Notes: generated from the letters alone by a model not told the origin. Shown: positions 34,113 to 43,721, counted from the first letter of the stretch. The stretch is DNA of 64,000 nt from Pseudomonas fluorescens (GCF_902497785.1 NZ_CABVHK010000005.1:1-64000); one strand, 5' to 3'. Numbers and translations are program-made.

Positions 34113-35615
34113 TTACAGCCAATAGCTCACGGCATACCACCCCAGCACACCCATCACCACCGTATACGGCAACGCCATCCACACCATTCGCCCATATGAC
34201 AGGCGAATCAGCGGCGCAATCGCCGACGTAAGCAGAAACAGAAACGCGGCCTGACCATTCGGTGTCGCCACGCTTGGCAGGTTGGTGCCGGTGTTGATTG
34301 CAATCGCCAGCGTCTCGAAATGCTCACGGCTCATGTGGCCTGAGACGAAGGCCTGTTTGACTTCCGTGATGTAAATAGTCGCGACGAACACGTTGTCGCT
34401 GATCGCCGACAGCAAACCGTTGGCGATGAACAACATGCCCGGTTGTTGCTCCACCGGCAGGGCCAGCACCCACTGGATCAGGGGCGTGAACAACTGCTGA
34501 TCGTGAATCACCGCCACTACCGCAAAAAACACCACCAGTAACGCGGTGAACGGCATGGCGTCCTTGAAGGCGCTGCCCAGACGGTGCTCGTCGGTGATGC
34601 CGGTAAACGCGGTGATCAGCACGATCACCATCAAGCCGATCAGGCCCACTTCCGCCACGTGAAACGCCAGGCAACCAATCAGAATCAGCGCGGCCAGCCC
34701 CTGAACGATCAACGCCGCGCGTTGCCGCGAGGTGCGCTCGAAGTTGTCTTCGGCAGCGTAATTGGCCAGCACGGTACGCACGTTGTCCGGCAGCAGCGTG
34801 CCGTAACCGAACCAGCGCAGTTTCTCCAGCAACACACAGGTCACCAGACCCGCCACCAGCACCGGCAGCGAAACCGGCGCGACTTTCAAAAAGAACTCCA
34901 AAAAGTGCCAGCCCATTTCATGGCCGATCAACAGGTTTTGCGGCTCGCCCACCAGCGTGCACACGCCGCCCAGTGCGGTACCTACGGCGCCATGCATCAA
35001 CAGGCTGCGCAGAAAGGCGCGGAACTGCTCGAGGTCATCGTGATGGAGTTTGGGCAGCTGCTGGTCATCGCTCAATTCGCTGTCCTTACGCGGGTCGTTG
35101 CCCGAGGCGACCCGGTGATACACCGAATAGAACCCCACGGCTGAACTGATGATCACCGCGGTCACGGTCAAGGCATCGAGAAAGGCCGAAAGAAACGCCG
35201 ACAGAAAGCAGAACATCAGCGAGAGCATCGCTTTGGAGCGGACCCCGAGCAGCAAGCGCGAGAACAGAAACAGCAACAGGTCTTTCATGAAGTAGATGCC
35301 GGCCACCATGAACATCAGCAGCAGTATCACCGGAAAGTTGTGCACCAATTCGTCATACAGCGCTTGCGGCGTCGTCAACTTCAGCAACAGCGCCTCGACC
35401 AGCAGCAACCCACCCGGCATCAGCGGATAACACTTGAGCGCCATCGCCAGGGTAAAGATGAACTCCAGCACCAGCAGCCAGCCGGCCGCTACGGGACCCA
35501 CGGTCCACAACACCAGCGCATTGAGAATCAGGAAGCCGACAATGCACGCCTTGTACCAGCGCGGGGAGTGCCCGAGAAAGTTGTGCGCAAACGCCTGGGC
35601 CATTGAACCGGACAT
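34113..35615 (-). CDS. nhaB: Na+/H+ antiporter NhaB
   Basis: This 500-residue inner-membrane sodium/proton antiporter has about 12 hydrophobic segments and full NhaB length. The N-terminus [14 protein letters not shown], the segment PQNLLIG and the C-terminal [18 protein letters not shown], quoted here by its LSAISDN core, fit NhaB well. AAGGAG precedes the ATG at 35615. It provides sodium extrusion and pH homeostasis. It is a single gene, convergent with the zwf operon across a REP element. Confidence 0.92.
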   Translation of the reverse strand: MSGSMAQAFAHNFLGHSPRWYKACIVGFLILNALVLWTVGPVAAGWLLVLEFIFTLAMALKCYPLMPGGLLLVEALLLKLTTPQALYDELVHNFPVILLLMFMVAGIYFMKDLLLFLFSRLLLGVRSKAMLSLMFCFLSAFLSAFLDALTVTAVIISSAVGFYSVYHRVASGNDPRKDSELSDDQQLPKLHHDDLEQFRAFLRSLLMHGAVGTALGGVCTLVGEPQNLLIGHEMGWHFLEFFLKVAPVSLPVLVAGLVTCVLLEKLRWFGYGTLLPDNVRTVLANYAAEDNFERTSRQRAALIVQGLAALILIGCLAFHVAEVGLIGLMVIVLITAFTGITDEHRLGSAFKDAMPFTALLVVFFAVVAVIHDQQLFTPLIQWVLALPVEQQPGMLFIANGLLSAISDNVFVATIYITEVKQAFVSGHMSREHFETLAIAINTGTNLPSVATPNGQAAFLFLLTSAIAPLIRLSYGRMVWMALPYTVVMGVLGWYAVSYWL

Positions 35616-35694
35616 TGGCTACTCCTTGTATTAAGAAGCGCGCAAGTTGCCGTAAGCCGAAGGGAAGATCAAGTGTAGGAAACGTCAGAGTGGT

Positions 35695-36978
35695 TTATCC
35701 CAGATACCGTGCGACGATTGCCCGGTAGTTGCCATCCAGCGAATAACCTCCTACGACGATGTTGCCATCGTCCTGCACGGCCACCGACGTCGCGGTGTCG
35801 AGGCTGCGACCCAGACGCGTGCGGACCCAACCGACGCCATTGCCGAACGCGTGATCGGGCTGTCCATCCGGCGTGTATCGGGCCAGCAGGAAGTCAGCTT
35901 CAACGCCCCCGATGGTGGCGCCAAAGGTCAGTACGCTGCCGTCTGCAAGTCGCTGAGCGGCGGTCCACTGAGAACCGCCGATTTCCAGCAACTGCGGCTG
36001 GCCACCGTTGCAATGAATGTCCGGACGACCGTTACTGTGGACCTTCAGCGCCATGCACTGCATCGGGTCGCGGCTGCTGCCGAAACACAGCACATCGCCA
36101 TTGTTTTGCTGAACAATTTGGCTGACCTGCGCGTTGCGCCCCTGGGCCGTGAAACTCATGAAGCCGTCCAGGGCAAAACTGTCGTCGCGGCGGCCGTCAC
36201 TGTGATAGCGCGCTAGCAAGCCTTCTTCAGGGAAATTGATCGAGCCACCGACCAGAATCCGGCCGTCGCGTTGCACCAGCAGACTGCTGAGCCAGGTGTT
36301 CATCAGCAGGTGCCGGACCAGCACGAAGCCGCGACCGTTGAAGCTGCAGTCCAGCGCTCCGTCGGCGTTGAGTCGGATCACCAGGCCGACGTGATCGCCC
36401 AGGACAAATTGATGATTGGCCAGCAGCAGGATTTGCCCGTTTGGCTGAACGCAGACATCACAGGCTTCGGCACCGGGGACGCCGGGGGGTAGCCAGGTGT
36501 CGCGGACGCCGTGGGAAAGATTACCCGGCAGGCGTACGACGCAGCGTCCGTTGTCCGCGAAGGATTGAACCGGCTGACCGTCTTGGTCAAAGAGTGCGAG
36601 GGCGGGCAGTGAACTCTGCGGGTTTTCGTACTGCAGGCCGGCCAGCAAAATGCGTCCATCGGCCAGGATCACTACTTTGCCCGCCATAGCCTCGAAGCCC
36701 GGTTCGAACTGACCGATGACGCTGCCTTGGTGACCGAATGTCAGATCCGCCGAGCCGTCTTCGAGCAAGCGAGCCAGGCCAAATCGACTCCCGCCCGGGG
36801 TGCCGACCTTCGCAGCGACGAGCAGTCTACCCTGTGAATCAACGGCGACCCCGTTAGCCATGCTGGAAATACTGCCGGCGAAATACACCTGGATTTTGCC
36901 GTTGCCGGCAAAGGCAGTGTCGAGCGTTCCGGCGTCATTGCGCGTTAGGGGTGAGGGTGGGGCGATCTGGATTGACAT
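35695..36978 (-). CDS. Delta-60 repeat protein
   Basis: This 427-residue protein is made of repeats of about 50-60 residues, each with a G.LD..F...G opening and a DGRILVGG-type closing. Examples are GTLDTAFAGNGK, GSADLTFGHQGS, GALDCSFNGRGF, GRRDDSFALDGF and GQPDHAFGNGVG. This is the delta-60 repeat pattern, expected to fold as a beta-propeller-like structure. No signal peptide is present. The start is the ATG at 36978, with AAGGAG eight bases upstream, not the frame opening at 37137. The function is unknown. Confidence 0.82.
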   Translation of the reverse strand: MSIQIAPPSPLTRNDAGTLDTAFAGNGKIQVYFAGSISSMANGVAVDSQGRLLVAAKVGTPGGSRFGLARLLEDGSADLTFGHQGSVIGQFEPGFEAMAGKVVILADGRILLAGLQYENPQSSLPALALFDQDGQPVQSFADNGRCVVRLPGNLSHGVRDTWLPPGVPGAEACDVCVQPNGQILLLANHQFVLGDHVGLVIRLNADGALDCSFNGRGFVLVRHLLMNTWLSSLLVQRDGRILVGGSINFPEEGLLARYHSDGRRDDSFALDGFMSFTAQGRNAQVSQIVQQNNGDVLCFGSSRDPMQCMALKVHSNGRPDIHCNGGQPQLLEIGGSQWTAAQRLADGSVLTFGATIGGVEADFLLARYTPDGQPDHAFGNGVGWVRTRLGRSLDTATSVAVQDDGNIVVGGYSLDGNYRAIVARYLG

Positions 36979-37221
36979 GCACGCTTCTCCTTGCGAGTCG
37001 TCTTTATCCAGGAGTGGGCTGGCGACTGGGAGATATTCAATCCCTGAATGGAAGGATGCACAACTGACAGAACTAACAGGCGGAGGGTCGCTTTGTGCCA
37101 GAACATTGTCTTTTCGAACCACTGATAAGCCAGCCAAATAATCGGCCCTGTGAAATTCGAATAAGGAGTGTCATGCGTATTGTTGGCCTAAAGACCCACT
37201 AACTAACGCTGAAGAAAGGGG

Positions 37222-37245
37222 GCGGATTACCGGGCGGTAATCCGC
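37222..37245. terminator. Strong hairpin, likely terminator of the 88-residue gene
   Basis: Arms gcggattacc (37222-37231) and ggtaatccgc (37236-37245) form a perfect 10-bp stem with a four-base loop, 8 bases past the stop codon of the minus-strand gene at 37254. The following minus-strand tail ccccctttctt is only a modest U-run. Confidence 0.65.
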
Positions 37246-37253
37246 AAAACGCA

Positions 37254-37520
37254 TTAGTGCGGCATTGTCCAGGATTGCAACTGATAACCTTCCTGGCTCA
37301 GCTCTTTTCGGGCTTCTTCCAGAACATGTTCAAGTTGCGCAGGATCGGTGTAGGCACTGCTGGGGATTTGTTTGCGGCCTATACGTGTGTTGGTGCGATC
37401 GATAACGGTCAGGCTGAGTTCACCGTTACCGTCCTGTGGAGCCCAGGCCACGCATTGGAACGGCTGGAATGCGCGGTCGGCAATCAAAAGAGCTTCGTTG
37501 ATACGGAGCGGGGCGTTCAT
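37254..37520 (-). CDS. Conserved hypothetical protein, 88 residues
   Basis: This cytoplasmic protein of 88 residues has a predicted beta-strand-rich first half (FQCVAWAPQDGNGELSLTVIDR region) and a helical second half (QLEHVLEEARKEL). It has no signal peptide and no recognised domain. The start is taken at ATG 37520, preceded by a purine-rich GAGAGAAG sequence; a longer frame to 37607 is less likely. Similar small proteins occur across Pseudomonas, but I cannot assign a role. Confidence 0.7.
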   Translation of the reverse strand: MNAPLRINEALLIADRAFQPFQCVAWAPQDGNGELSLTVIDRTNTRIGRKQIPSSAYTDPAQLEHVLEEARKELSQEGYQLQSWTMPH

Positions 37521-37816
37521 CGGGGTCTTCTCTCTGTTTGCCCAATCAAGTGATGTGCCGTCGGTTGGGCTTACCGTTCGGCTGGTTACTTGTACTGATG
37601 CCCGCAACCGGGGATTGGGTCACATACAATTAGAAGAAATTTCATTTTTATTTTCCGATTCACGCTTTCCCCCATGCATTGAAAGCTGCATGAAAGGTTT
37701 GACTCGTTAGGTAACTAACAAACCTCTCTCTTATAACTACTTGTCCTTGATTCCTATAGTCAATCGATACAAGCCAGTGTCAAATTCTTGCTAATGTTAC
37801 AGCCAGGTCTGCCAAA

Positions 37817-37846
37817 TGACTGTTTTTAATAATATTTCCTATAATT
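37817..37846 (+). promoter_or_regulatory. Sigma-70-type promoter of the sigma-54 regulator gene
   Basis: ATGACT (37817-37822), 18 bases, then a perfect TATAAT (37841-37846) lies in an AT-rich stretch, followed by the palindrome ttggcgccaa (37847-37856) at the predicted start. The untranslated leader would be only about 12 bases with AAGGAA as ribosome binding site. The wider gap 37521-37864 also holds the inverted repeat gttaggtaactaac (37707-37720). Confidence 0.5.
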
Positions 37847-37864
37847 TGGCGCCAAGGAACAGTC

Positions 37865-39190
37865 ATGAACGATGCGCCTGCTTTACGTCGCCTGCTGGTC
37901 GTGGATCCCTGCGATGACTGCCACCGTTTGCTGCCCGGTTTGCGTTCTGTTGGGTGGGATGTCGATAGCTGTACGCTGGAAAATGCCGGCGACCGGACCT
38001 GTGATGTCGGCCTGCTGCGTTTGCAGCCTTTCCACCTGGAGCGCCCGGATGCCGTCAAAGAGCTGATCAGTCGCAGTGGCACCGAGTGGATCGCCGTACT
38101 CAATCAGGAAGTCCTGCGGCTGCAGAATGTCGGCGACTTTGTCTGCGAATGGTTTTTCGATTTCCATACGTTGCCGTTTGACGTCGCCCGGGTGCAAGTC
38201 ACGCTGGGTCGCGCGTTCGGCATGGCGCGTTTGCGCGGTCAGGGCACGGTTCACATCGATCAGCCCGAACATGAGTTGCTTGGCGACAGCAAGCCGATTC
38301 GTGAACTGCGCAAACTGCTGAGCAAACTGGCGCCCACCGAATCGCCGGTATTGATTCGCGGCGAAAGCGGTACGGGTAAAGAACTGGTCGCTCGCACACT
38401 CCATCGGCAATCCCAGCGCCACAGCAAACCCTTTGTCGCGATCAATTGCGGCGCGATCCCCGAACACTTGATTCAGTCGGAGTTGTTCGGCCACGAGAAG
38501 GGTGCCTTTACGGGTGCCCATCAACGCAAAGTCGGGCGGATCGAAGCGGCCAATGGCGGAACGCTGTTTCTTGACGAGATCGGCGATCTGCCTCTGGAGT
38601 TGCAGGCCAATCTGTTGCGGTTCCTCCAGGAAAAACACATCGAGCGCGTGGGCGGCAGTCAGCCGATTCCGGTGGATGTGCGGGTATTGGCGGCGACCCA
38701 CGTTGATCTCGAGGCGGCCATCGAAAAGAAACGCTTTCGCGAAGATTTGTATTACCGCCTCAACGTGCTGCAAGTGGTCACTGCACCCCTGCGCGAGCGT
38801 CATGGCGATTTGTCGATGCTGGCCAACCATTTTTCCCACTTCTACAGCCATGAAACCGGCCGTCGCCCGCGCAGCTTCAGCGAAGACGCGTTGATCGCCA
38901 TGGGCAAGCATGACTGGCCGGGTAATGTGCGCGAACTGGCCAATCGGGTCCGCCGCGGTCTGGTGTTGGCCGAAGGGCGGCAGATCGAAGCGCGTGACCT
39001 GGGGTTGATCAGCCAGCATGCGATCGCCACGCCGATGGGCACCCTTGAAGACTACAAAACCCGCGCCGAGCGCCAGGCATTGTGCGACGTGTTGAACCGG
39101 CACAGCGACAATCTGAGCGTCGCCGCCCGTGTGCTGGGCGTGTCGCGGCCAACGTTTTACCGATTGCTGCACAAGCATCAGATCCGCTGA
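37865..39190 (+). CDS. Sigma-54-dependent enhancer-binding regulator with VpsR-like N-terminus
   Basis: This 441-residue bacterial enhancer-binding protein has an N-terminal domain (1-130) that looks like a degenerate receiver of the VpsR/FleQ-like kind, with no clear phosphoacceptor. The AAA+ domain has Walker A GESGTGKE at 166-173, the sigma-54 contact loop GAFTGA at 213-218 and Walker B TLFLDEIG at 233-240. A Fis-type helix-turn-helix (SVAARVLGVSRPTFYRLL) ends the protein. It converges on the fap amyloid operon across a shared terminator. Control of fap is a reasonable guess from position but not shown. Confidence 0.9.
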   Translation: MNDAPALRRLLVVDPCDDCHRLLPGLRSVGWDVDSCTLENAGDRTCDVGLLRLQPFHLERPDAVKELISRSGTEWIAVLNQEVLRLQNVGDFVCEWFFDFHTLPFDVARVQVTLGRAFGMARLRGQGTVHIDQPEHELLGDSKPIRELRKLLSKLAPTESPVLIRGESGTGKELVARTLHRQSQRHSKPFVAINCGAIPEHLIQSELFGHEKGAFTGAHQRKVGRIEAANGGTLFLDEIGDLPLELQANLLRFLQEKHIERVGGSQPIPVDVRVLAATHVDLEAAIEKKRFREDLYYRLNVLQVVTAPLRERHGDLSMLANHFSHFYSHETGRRPRSFSEDALIAMGKHDWPGNVRELANRVRRGLVLAEGRQIEARDLGLISQHAIATPMGTLEDYKTRAERQALCDVLNRHSDNLSVAARVLGVSRPTFYRLLHKHQIR

Positions 39191-39306
39191 AGATCGTCCG
39201 AACGCGGCCCGAGCCTTCGGCAGCTCCTACCGGATATGCATTCCAAGGTAGGAGCTGCCGAAGGCTGCGATCTTTTGATCTTTTGATCTTTTGATCTTTT
39301 GATCTT
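39191..39306. repeat. REP-type inverted repeat, family C, followed by an 8-base microsatellite
   Basis: The left arm is the extended variant (agatcgtccgaacgcggccc then gagccttcggcagctcctac) and the right arm gtaggagctgccgaaggct is normal. The right end runs into four perfect tandem copies of gatctttt plus a partial one (39269-39306). Confidence 0.85.
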
Positions 39307-39315
39307 CAAACGAAG

Positions 39316-39345
39316 AAAAGCCCCGTTGCGAAACGGGGCTTTTTG
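39316..39345. terminator. Bidirectional terminator between the sigma-54 regulator gene and fapF
   Basis: A perfect 12-bp stem (aaaagccccgtt, 39316-39327, with aacggggctttt, 39332-39343) has a four-base loop, a T-run on both strands and adjoins the fapF stop codon at 39354. Confidence 0.9.
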
Positions 39346-39353
39346 GTTGTGGA

Positions 39354-40634
39354 TCAGAAGTAGTACGGGAATTTCAAACTGAAGGAGAAGTCTGGCGCGT
39401 CGTCGGTCAGGCCGATGGCCAGGTTGGGCACGATCGTCAGGTTGTCGCTGGCGGCCAGGGTCATGCCGATGTTGAAGTTGGCAGCGTTGTAATCGCTGTT
39501 GGAAATCGACTGCCAATCGCCCCCGTCAGGCCTGATCTTGCTCTTGCGGGCGAACTGATCGGAGAACGAGAACGACATACTCATCTTCTCGTTCAAGGCG
39601 AATGCAATGCCGGCGCCGATCTGCCAGGAATCGCCCAGTTTCACGTCGCCTTTCACCTTGGAGTCGACCTGAGGGCTGATGTCGCTGAAAGAATCTTGCA
39701 CGTTGTAGGTGTACGACAGGCTGCCGAACAGCACGGCCGGGTCGAAGGACTTGACCAGCGAGAGGCCCGGGGTGATCGACCAGACACCGTTGCCGGTCGG
39801 CAAGTCCTCGGGGACCGCGAGGTTGTCGTTGTTCGGATCTTCGATCAGCTTGATGCCGTAGGGGTCGTCTCCGGTCGGTGCCTTGACGCGCAGTGTCGCG
39901 ACCGCGTCGGGCAGGTTGGCCGACTCATCCAGAAACTTGTAGGCAACGCCAACGTTGACATCGCCAATGGTTGGGTCGCGGGTCACGGTTGCGTCCGACG
40001 TCACCGGGCCTGCACCACCGGCGCCACCGGAAGAGTACGTCGATTCGCGATAAACCACGGGGACGTTAATGTCGAACTGCCAACGTTGTGCCACGTTGTA
40101 GCGGGCCGTCAGGTCCAGGGTCCAGTTGTCGGCCTTGATCCGGTCGAGGTTGATGTTGCCGAGAAAAATCGAATCCAGTGCCAGGAAGCCATTGAGGGTG
40201 AGTGCACGGGTGTCGTAGTGCGTGTAGGTCAGGCCGGTTTCGACGCTGAACTTGCCGCCACCGAAGAAGCCGCTGGCTTCGTCATACAGGTTGGAAACGC
40301 TTTGCGCGGGTTCCGAATCGTCCTTGAGCGATTGGCCGTACGAACTGCCTGAGGTTCCCGGCGCACCAGCGGCCACCGCCTGGCCACCCCTGGGCGTTTC
40401 GGCGGGGGATTTGGTCAGGCGTTTGGGTGCAGGGGTCACCGGTGTTTCTTCGACTTGGCGAACGCGTTGCTCGAGTACCATCAACGCGTTCTGTTGTGCT
40501 TCGTAACGCTGTTTCAACTCCATGAGTTCTTGTTTTAGTGCTTCGACCTGGGGGTCCGGTGCTGCGTATGACAATGTGGCCGGGGCCAGGCTACTCAAAC
40601 AGACGAAAGCTCTGAACGTTAAAGATCGGTGCAT
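39354..40634 (-). CDS. fapF: FapF, outer-membrane exporter of Fap amyloid
   Basis: FapF forms the trimeric outer-membrane beta-barrel that exports Fap fibre subunits. The 426-residue protein has a signal peptide (1-24, LSYAAP), an N-terminal coiled coil (about 28-62, [18 protein letters not shown] region), a flexible Pro/Gly-rich linker (about 62-115), and a barrel domain of alternating hydrophobic strands ending in an aromatic residue (KFPYYF), as expected for outer-membrane insertion. It is the last gene of fapABCDEF, 46 bp after fapE, and ends at a bidirectional terminator. Confidence 0.93.
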   Translation of the reverse strand: MHRSLTFRAFVCLSSLAPATLSYAAPDPQVEALKQELMELKQRYEAQQNALMVLEQRVRQVEETPVTPAPKRLTKSPAETPRGGQAVAAGAPGTSGSSYGQSLKDDSEPAQSVSNLYDEASGFFGGGKFSVETGLTYTHYDTRALTLNGFLALDSIFLGNINLDRIKADNWTLDLTARYNVAQRWQFDINVPVVYRESTYSSGGAGGAGPVTSDATVTRDPTIGDVNVGVAYKFLDESANLPDAVATLRVKAPTGDDPYGIKLIEDPNNDNLAVPEDLPTGNGVWSITPGLSLVKSFDPAVLFGSLSYTYNVQDSFSDISPQVDSKVKGDVKLGDSWQIGAGIAFALNEKMSMSFSFSDQFARKSKIRPDGGDWQSISNSDYNAANFNIGMTLAASDNLTIVPNLAIGLTDDAPDFSFSLKFPYYF

Positions 40635-40680
40635 GGGTTAGCCGTCCCTTCTGACTACATATGATGAGACTGAGCGTAGA

Positions 40681-41427
40681 TCAGAATCCGAGAGCGCGAA
40701 GACCTTTGAGCTGGTCCAGATTGCCGTTCAGTGCCCCGCCTGTCGGCACGTTGTCACGCATCACGACATTGAGCGACGTGATGTTGCGGACCTGGTTGCC
40801 ACCGCCGAGCAGCGTCGTATTCTGCATCAGTCCACCCTGAGCCAGGCGTTGCACGGTACTGCCCTGGTTGTTGTTGGCCATTATGTTGAGCTGCACACCA
40901 CTCCCGGTCGAGGAAACGCTCAGCGAGCCCGCGTCATTGGAGCCGAACAGCGTCGAGCCTGCGGCCAATGCCTGGCCCTGCTGTTGTGTGACTGACGCTT
41001 CGTTACCCCTGGTGACGTTGATATCAACGTTGTTGTAGGCCGTGTTGTTGTCGCCGGCAGCCCGCACGACTTGCGTCACACCTTCGGTGCTATTGAGGCC
41101 GCTGCCGCCAGCGACGATGCCGGTGCCGTTGCTTGACGAGCGCGCCGAGCCAGTGCCTTTTTCGTCGACCATCGACACATAGAACTGTGGCTTGATCGTT
41201 GATTGTTGAATTTGCATCGAGGAAGTGGCACCGATCACGTCACCGTTGGCATTTTGCCAAGTGCTGGACATGACGACGCCGAAACTGATGATGCGGCCCG
41301 GCATCACGTAGCGGCCTCGCAGGTTCGCCAGTTCATGGTCCTTCAGTTCGATCGGTATGAATGTCTGTGCCTGGGTCGGCAGGCTGGCGGCCAGACAAAC
41401 TACGGCCAGCCACATTGGAGTCTTCAT
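40681..41427 (-). CDS. fapE: FapE, minor Fap amyloid-associated protein
   Basis: FapE is an extracellular minor component of Fap fibres. This 248-residue protein has a signal peptide (1-20, PTQAQT) and a mature part rich in Asn, Gln, Ser and Gly (NNTAYNNVDINVTRGNEASVTQQQ region, shown by its NNTAYNNVDINV core). It ends with DQLKGLRALGF. The start at 41427 has GGGAG and yields a clean signal peptide; the ORF opening seven codons earlier is less likely. It lies between fapD and fapF in the conserved order. Confidence 0.92.
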   Translation of the reverse strand: MKTPMWLAVVCLAASLPTQAQTFIPIELKDHELANLRGRYVMPGRIISFGVVMSSTWQNANGDVIGATSSMQIQQSTIKPQFYVSMVDEKGTGSARSSSNGTGIVAGGSGLNSTEGVTQVVRAAGDNNTAYNNVDINVTRGNEASVTQQQGQALAAGSTLFGSNDAGSLSVSSTGSGVQLNIMANNNQGSTVQRLAQGGLMQNTTLLGGGNQVRNITSLNVVMRDNVPTGGALNGNLDQLKGLRALGF

Positions 41428-41460
41428 TGAATGCTCCCGGAGCGTCATGCTCCCTTTTTA

Positions 41461-42144
41461 TTAGAAGAAGTCGCTTCGGAGGAATCCATATTCCAACAAT
41501 TCTGAGTCTTGCACCGAATTGAAGGCGTTGATGCGCTTCCTGGCGGTCAGAGGCATGGGCGGGTCGAGCAACGCATTGGTTTTGTCGTAGCCCTGGCCGA
41601 TGACGGCGAAAATGATGCCGTTCCAGCCTTTGACAAAATCTTCAACTTTGTAGCGCTTGTGGCCGAGTACCGGATCGCCGATATAGACCCAGCCGTCATG
41701 GACTCTTTGCATGACGACAAAATGCTTGTAGCCACGGATGTCCAGGAGCACTACCACCGGAATTCTGATCTCGCTCAACGTCTCAGGCGCTACCCGGTAA
41801 CCGCGGGCCCGCATGCCGAGACTTTCCACGTAACGCTTCATGTCGAGCATGGAGAAGCCCTGAACGCGCACAAGATCCTGATCGGAGTGTGCCAGCATGC
41901 CTTCGATGATCATTTCTTCATTCACGTCCAGCCAATAGGCCTGGCGCAAAATGGTTGCCAGCGCCGCGGCGCCGCAACTGAAATCGGTTTTCTGTTGCAC
42001 CAGGTCGGCAAACTTGCGTTCGCGTACGCTCTGGATCGGCTTGTAGATCACCGCGCCGCCCGGCAGGACGGAAAGCGGCATTTGTGCGGCCTCGCTCACA
42101 CTGGCCACGCACATCAAGAATGCCAAGGCGATGATAATGCGCAT
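41461..42144 (-). CDS. fapD: FapD, C39-like cysteine protease of the Fap system
   Basis: FapD is a periplasmic papain-like (C39 family) peptidase required for Fap biogenesis. In the 227-residue precursor the catalytic triad is visible: C57 in DFSCGAAAL, H141 in GYKHFVVM and D157 in YIGDPVLG. Residues 1-20 are a signal peptide (SEAAQM). The start is ATG at 42144 with GAGGGGG upstream; the frame to 42207 has a non-signal N-terminus. It lies 62 bp after fapC and 33 bp before fapE. Confidence 0.93.
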   Translation of the reverse strand: MRIIIALAFLMCVASVSEAAQMPLSVLPGGAVIYKPIQSVRERKFADLVQQKTDFSCGAAALATILRQAYWLDVNEEMIIEGMLAHSDQDLVRVQGFSMLDMKRYVESLGMRARGYRVAPETLSEIRIPVVVLLDIRGYKHFVVMQRVHDGWVYIGDPVLGHKRYKVEDFVKGWNGIIFAVIGQGYDKTNALLDPPMPLTARKRINAFNSVQDSELLEYGFLRSDFF

Positions 42145-42206
42145 GATGGGACCCCCTCTGGTGGTGCTGAAAAAGGCCCCCGTAAGGGGGCCTCCAGAGA
42201 CAGCCA

Positions 42207-43670
42207 TTAGAACGACTGGTTGGAAATGGCCAACGAGTTGCTTTGTTGGTTGCCCACGCCAGCCGCTACGTTGACGCCGAGGTTGCCACTGCCGCCATTC
42301 ACCGAACCGCTCAGGGTTGCAGTGTTGGTTACAGGGTTAGCCCAGCCAGTTGGGGTCAGCACTTGATAAGAGTAGGTGTTGCTCAAATCATAAGAGCTGC
42401 TTTCGCTGTAGCTTTTGGCTTTGTCATACGCAGATTCGGACGACTTGCTGCCCGATTTATCGTACGAGGACGCGGTCGATTTTTCGTACGAACTATCGAA
42501 CGCTTTCTCGAACGACGAATCGCGCGACTTGTCGTACGAAGATTCGTGCGATTTGTCGTACGAGGAGTCGCGCGTTACGTCGAACGAGGATTCGTGCGAT
42601 CTGTCGAACGATTTGTCTACCGCTACGTCAAGCGTTGCATCAACCGATGCGTTAAGCGATGCCTCGGAGCTGCTGCTGCGGGTGCGATCGCCAAAGCCAA
42701 AATTGACGGTAGAGGAATTGGAAGCCGCCGCTTCCGCGTCCAGAGTAGCGCCCAGGGAAGCAGTCAACGAAGAACTCGAAGAACCGCTCGCAGCGCTGCT
42801 GTTGGAACCGCTCGCAGCACTGCTGTTGGAACCGCTTGCAGCACTGCTGTTGGAACCGCTTGCGGCGCTGCTGTTGGAACCGCTTACATCAATGCTCAAA
42901 GAGCCGCTGGAATCAGAGCTCCTGGAACCGGCCGCAGCCCAGGCCGAAGAAGCGCTTTGACTGCCGCTGGCTTCGAAGGACTTCTCAAAATTGGCACTAC
43001 CGCTAGCGGTTTTGGTCACCGTAATGGTATCCACGCGGTAGGTCCGGTCAGCGGCGTTATTCACGATCAGGCCAGGACCGCTTTGATTGGCGGAGGCGGT
43101 GGCTCGTGCGTTACCCAGCGGGGCATTGGTGTTGGCAATGGCCATGGTATTTTTCTGCTGGTTCAGGTCGCCGCCAGCGATGTTGATACCCATATTGCCG
43201 CTGGCGCCGCTGCCGGATCCGCTCATCACGGCAGAGTTGGTGACGCCATAATTGTTGACGCGGTTATCGTTGCTGGTTTGCCGGACGTCAGCGGTGGCAG
43301 TGGCCGTGCCGAACACAAAGCTGTTATCGATCGCGGCGTTGTCGGAAGCAGCGTTGGCGATGGCGGCGGCGTTATCTTGCTGGTTGCCGTTACCGGCCGC
43401 CACGTTGATGCCGACGTTGCCGCTCGAGCCTCCACCCGAACTACTCATCTCGGCTGAGTTTTCTACCCCTTCATTCAAGATGCGATTGCCGGTACTGCTT
43501 TGTCTGTCGTTAGCAACTGCAGTGGCGCTGATAGGGACCATTCTTGCAGGTGGGGTTTGGTTGCCTCCATTGTGGTTGCCACGCCGATCGTTTTGCTCAG
43601 CCTGTACAGCAACAGCCATGACCGCAGCAATTGCGAAAACCAGAGGCTTTAGTGCCATCGAAGGTTTCAT
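42207..43670 (-). CDS. fapC: FapC, major Fap amyloid subunit with expanded octad-repeat linker
   Basis: FapC is the main fibre protein of the functional amyloid. The 487-residue precursor has a signal peptide (1-24) and three imperfect amyloid repeats whose cores are GNVGINVAAGNGNQQDN (84-100), GNMGINIAGGDLNQQKN (158-174) and GNLGVNVAAGVGNQQSN (462-478). The linker between repeats 2 and 3 is about 265 residues, far longer than in the roughly 250-residue FapC of strain UK4 as remembered. It has four perfect SGSNSSAA octads (263-294) and then at least six S(F/Y)(D/E)xxxxS octads (354-401). The precursor contains no cysteine. It follows fapB by 51 bp. Confidence 0.94.
   Translation of the reverse strand: MKPSMALKPLVFAIAAVMAVAVQAEQNDRRGNHNGGNQTPPARMVPISATAVANDRQSSTGNRILNEGVENSAEMSSSGGGSSGNVGINVAAGNGNQQDNAAAIANAASDNAAIDNSFVFGTATATADVRQTSNDNRVNNYGVTNSAVMSGSGSGASGNMGINIAGGDLNQQKNTMAIANTNAPLGNARATASANQSGPGLIVNNAADRTYRVDTITVTKTASGSANFEKSFEASGSQSASSAWAAAGSRSSDSSGSLSIDVSGSNSSAASGSNSSAASGSNSSAASGSNSSAASGSSSSSLTASLGATLDAEAAASNSSTVNFGFGDRTRSSSSEASLNASVDATLDVAVDKSFDRSHESSFDVTRDSSYDKSHESSYDKSRDSSFEKAFDSSYEKSTASSYDKSGSKSSESAYDKAKSYSESSSYDLSNTYSYQVLTPTGWANPVTNTATLSGSVNGGSGNLGVNVAAGVGNQQSNSLAISNQSF
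42789..42884. repeat. Four 24-base tandem repeats inside fapC
   Basis: Four consecutive 24-base units, differing at only a few third-codon positions, encode the SGSNSSAA octads at FapC residues 263-294. The near-identity suggests recent expansion by slippage or recombination. The plus-strand unit contains gctgctgttggaaccgct. Confidence 0.9.
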
Positions 43671-43721
43671 GGTGATTCTCCGTACTTATTTTAGGTTAAG
43701 TGTTGTATCTACCTGTTTGGG

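Noticed and set aside
42243..43457. 404-residue and 181-residue plus-strand frames opposite fapC
   Set aside because: Their repeats mirror the tandem repeats of fapC in the other strand; fapC has a signal peptide and conserved operon context.
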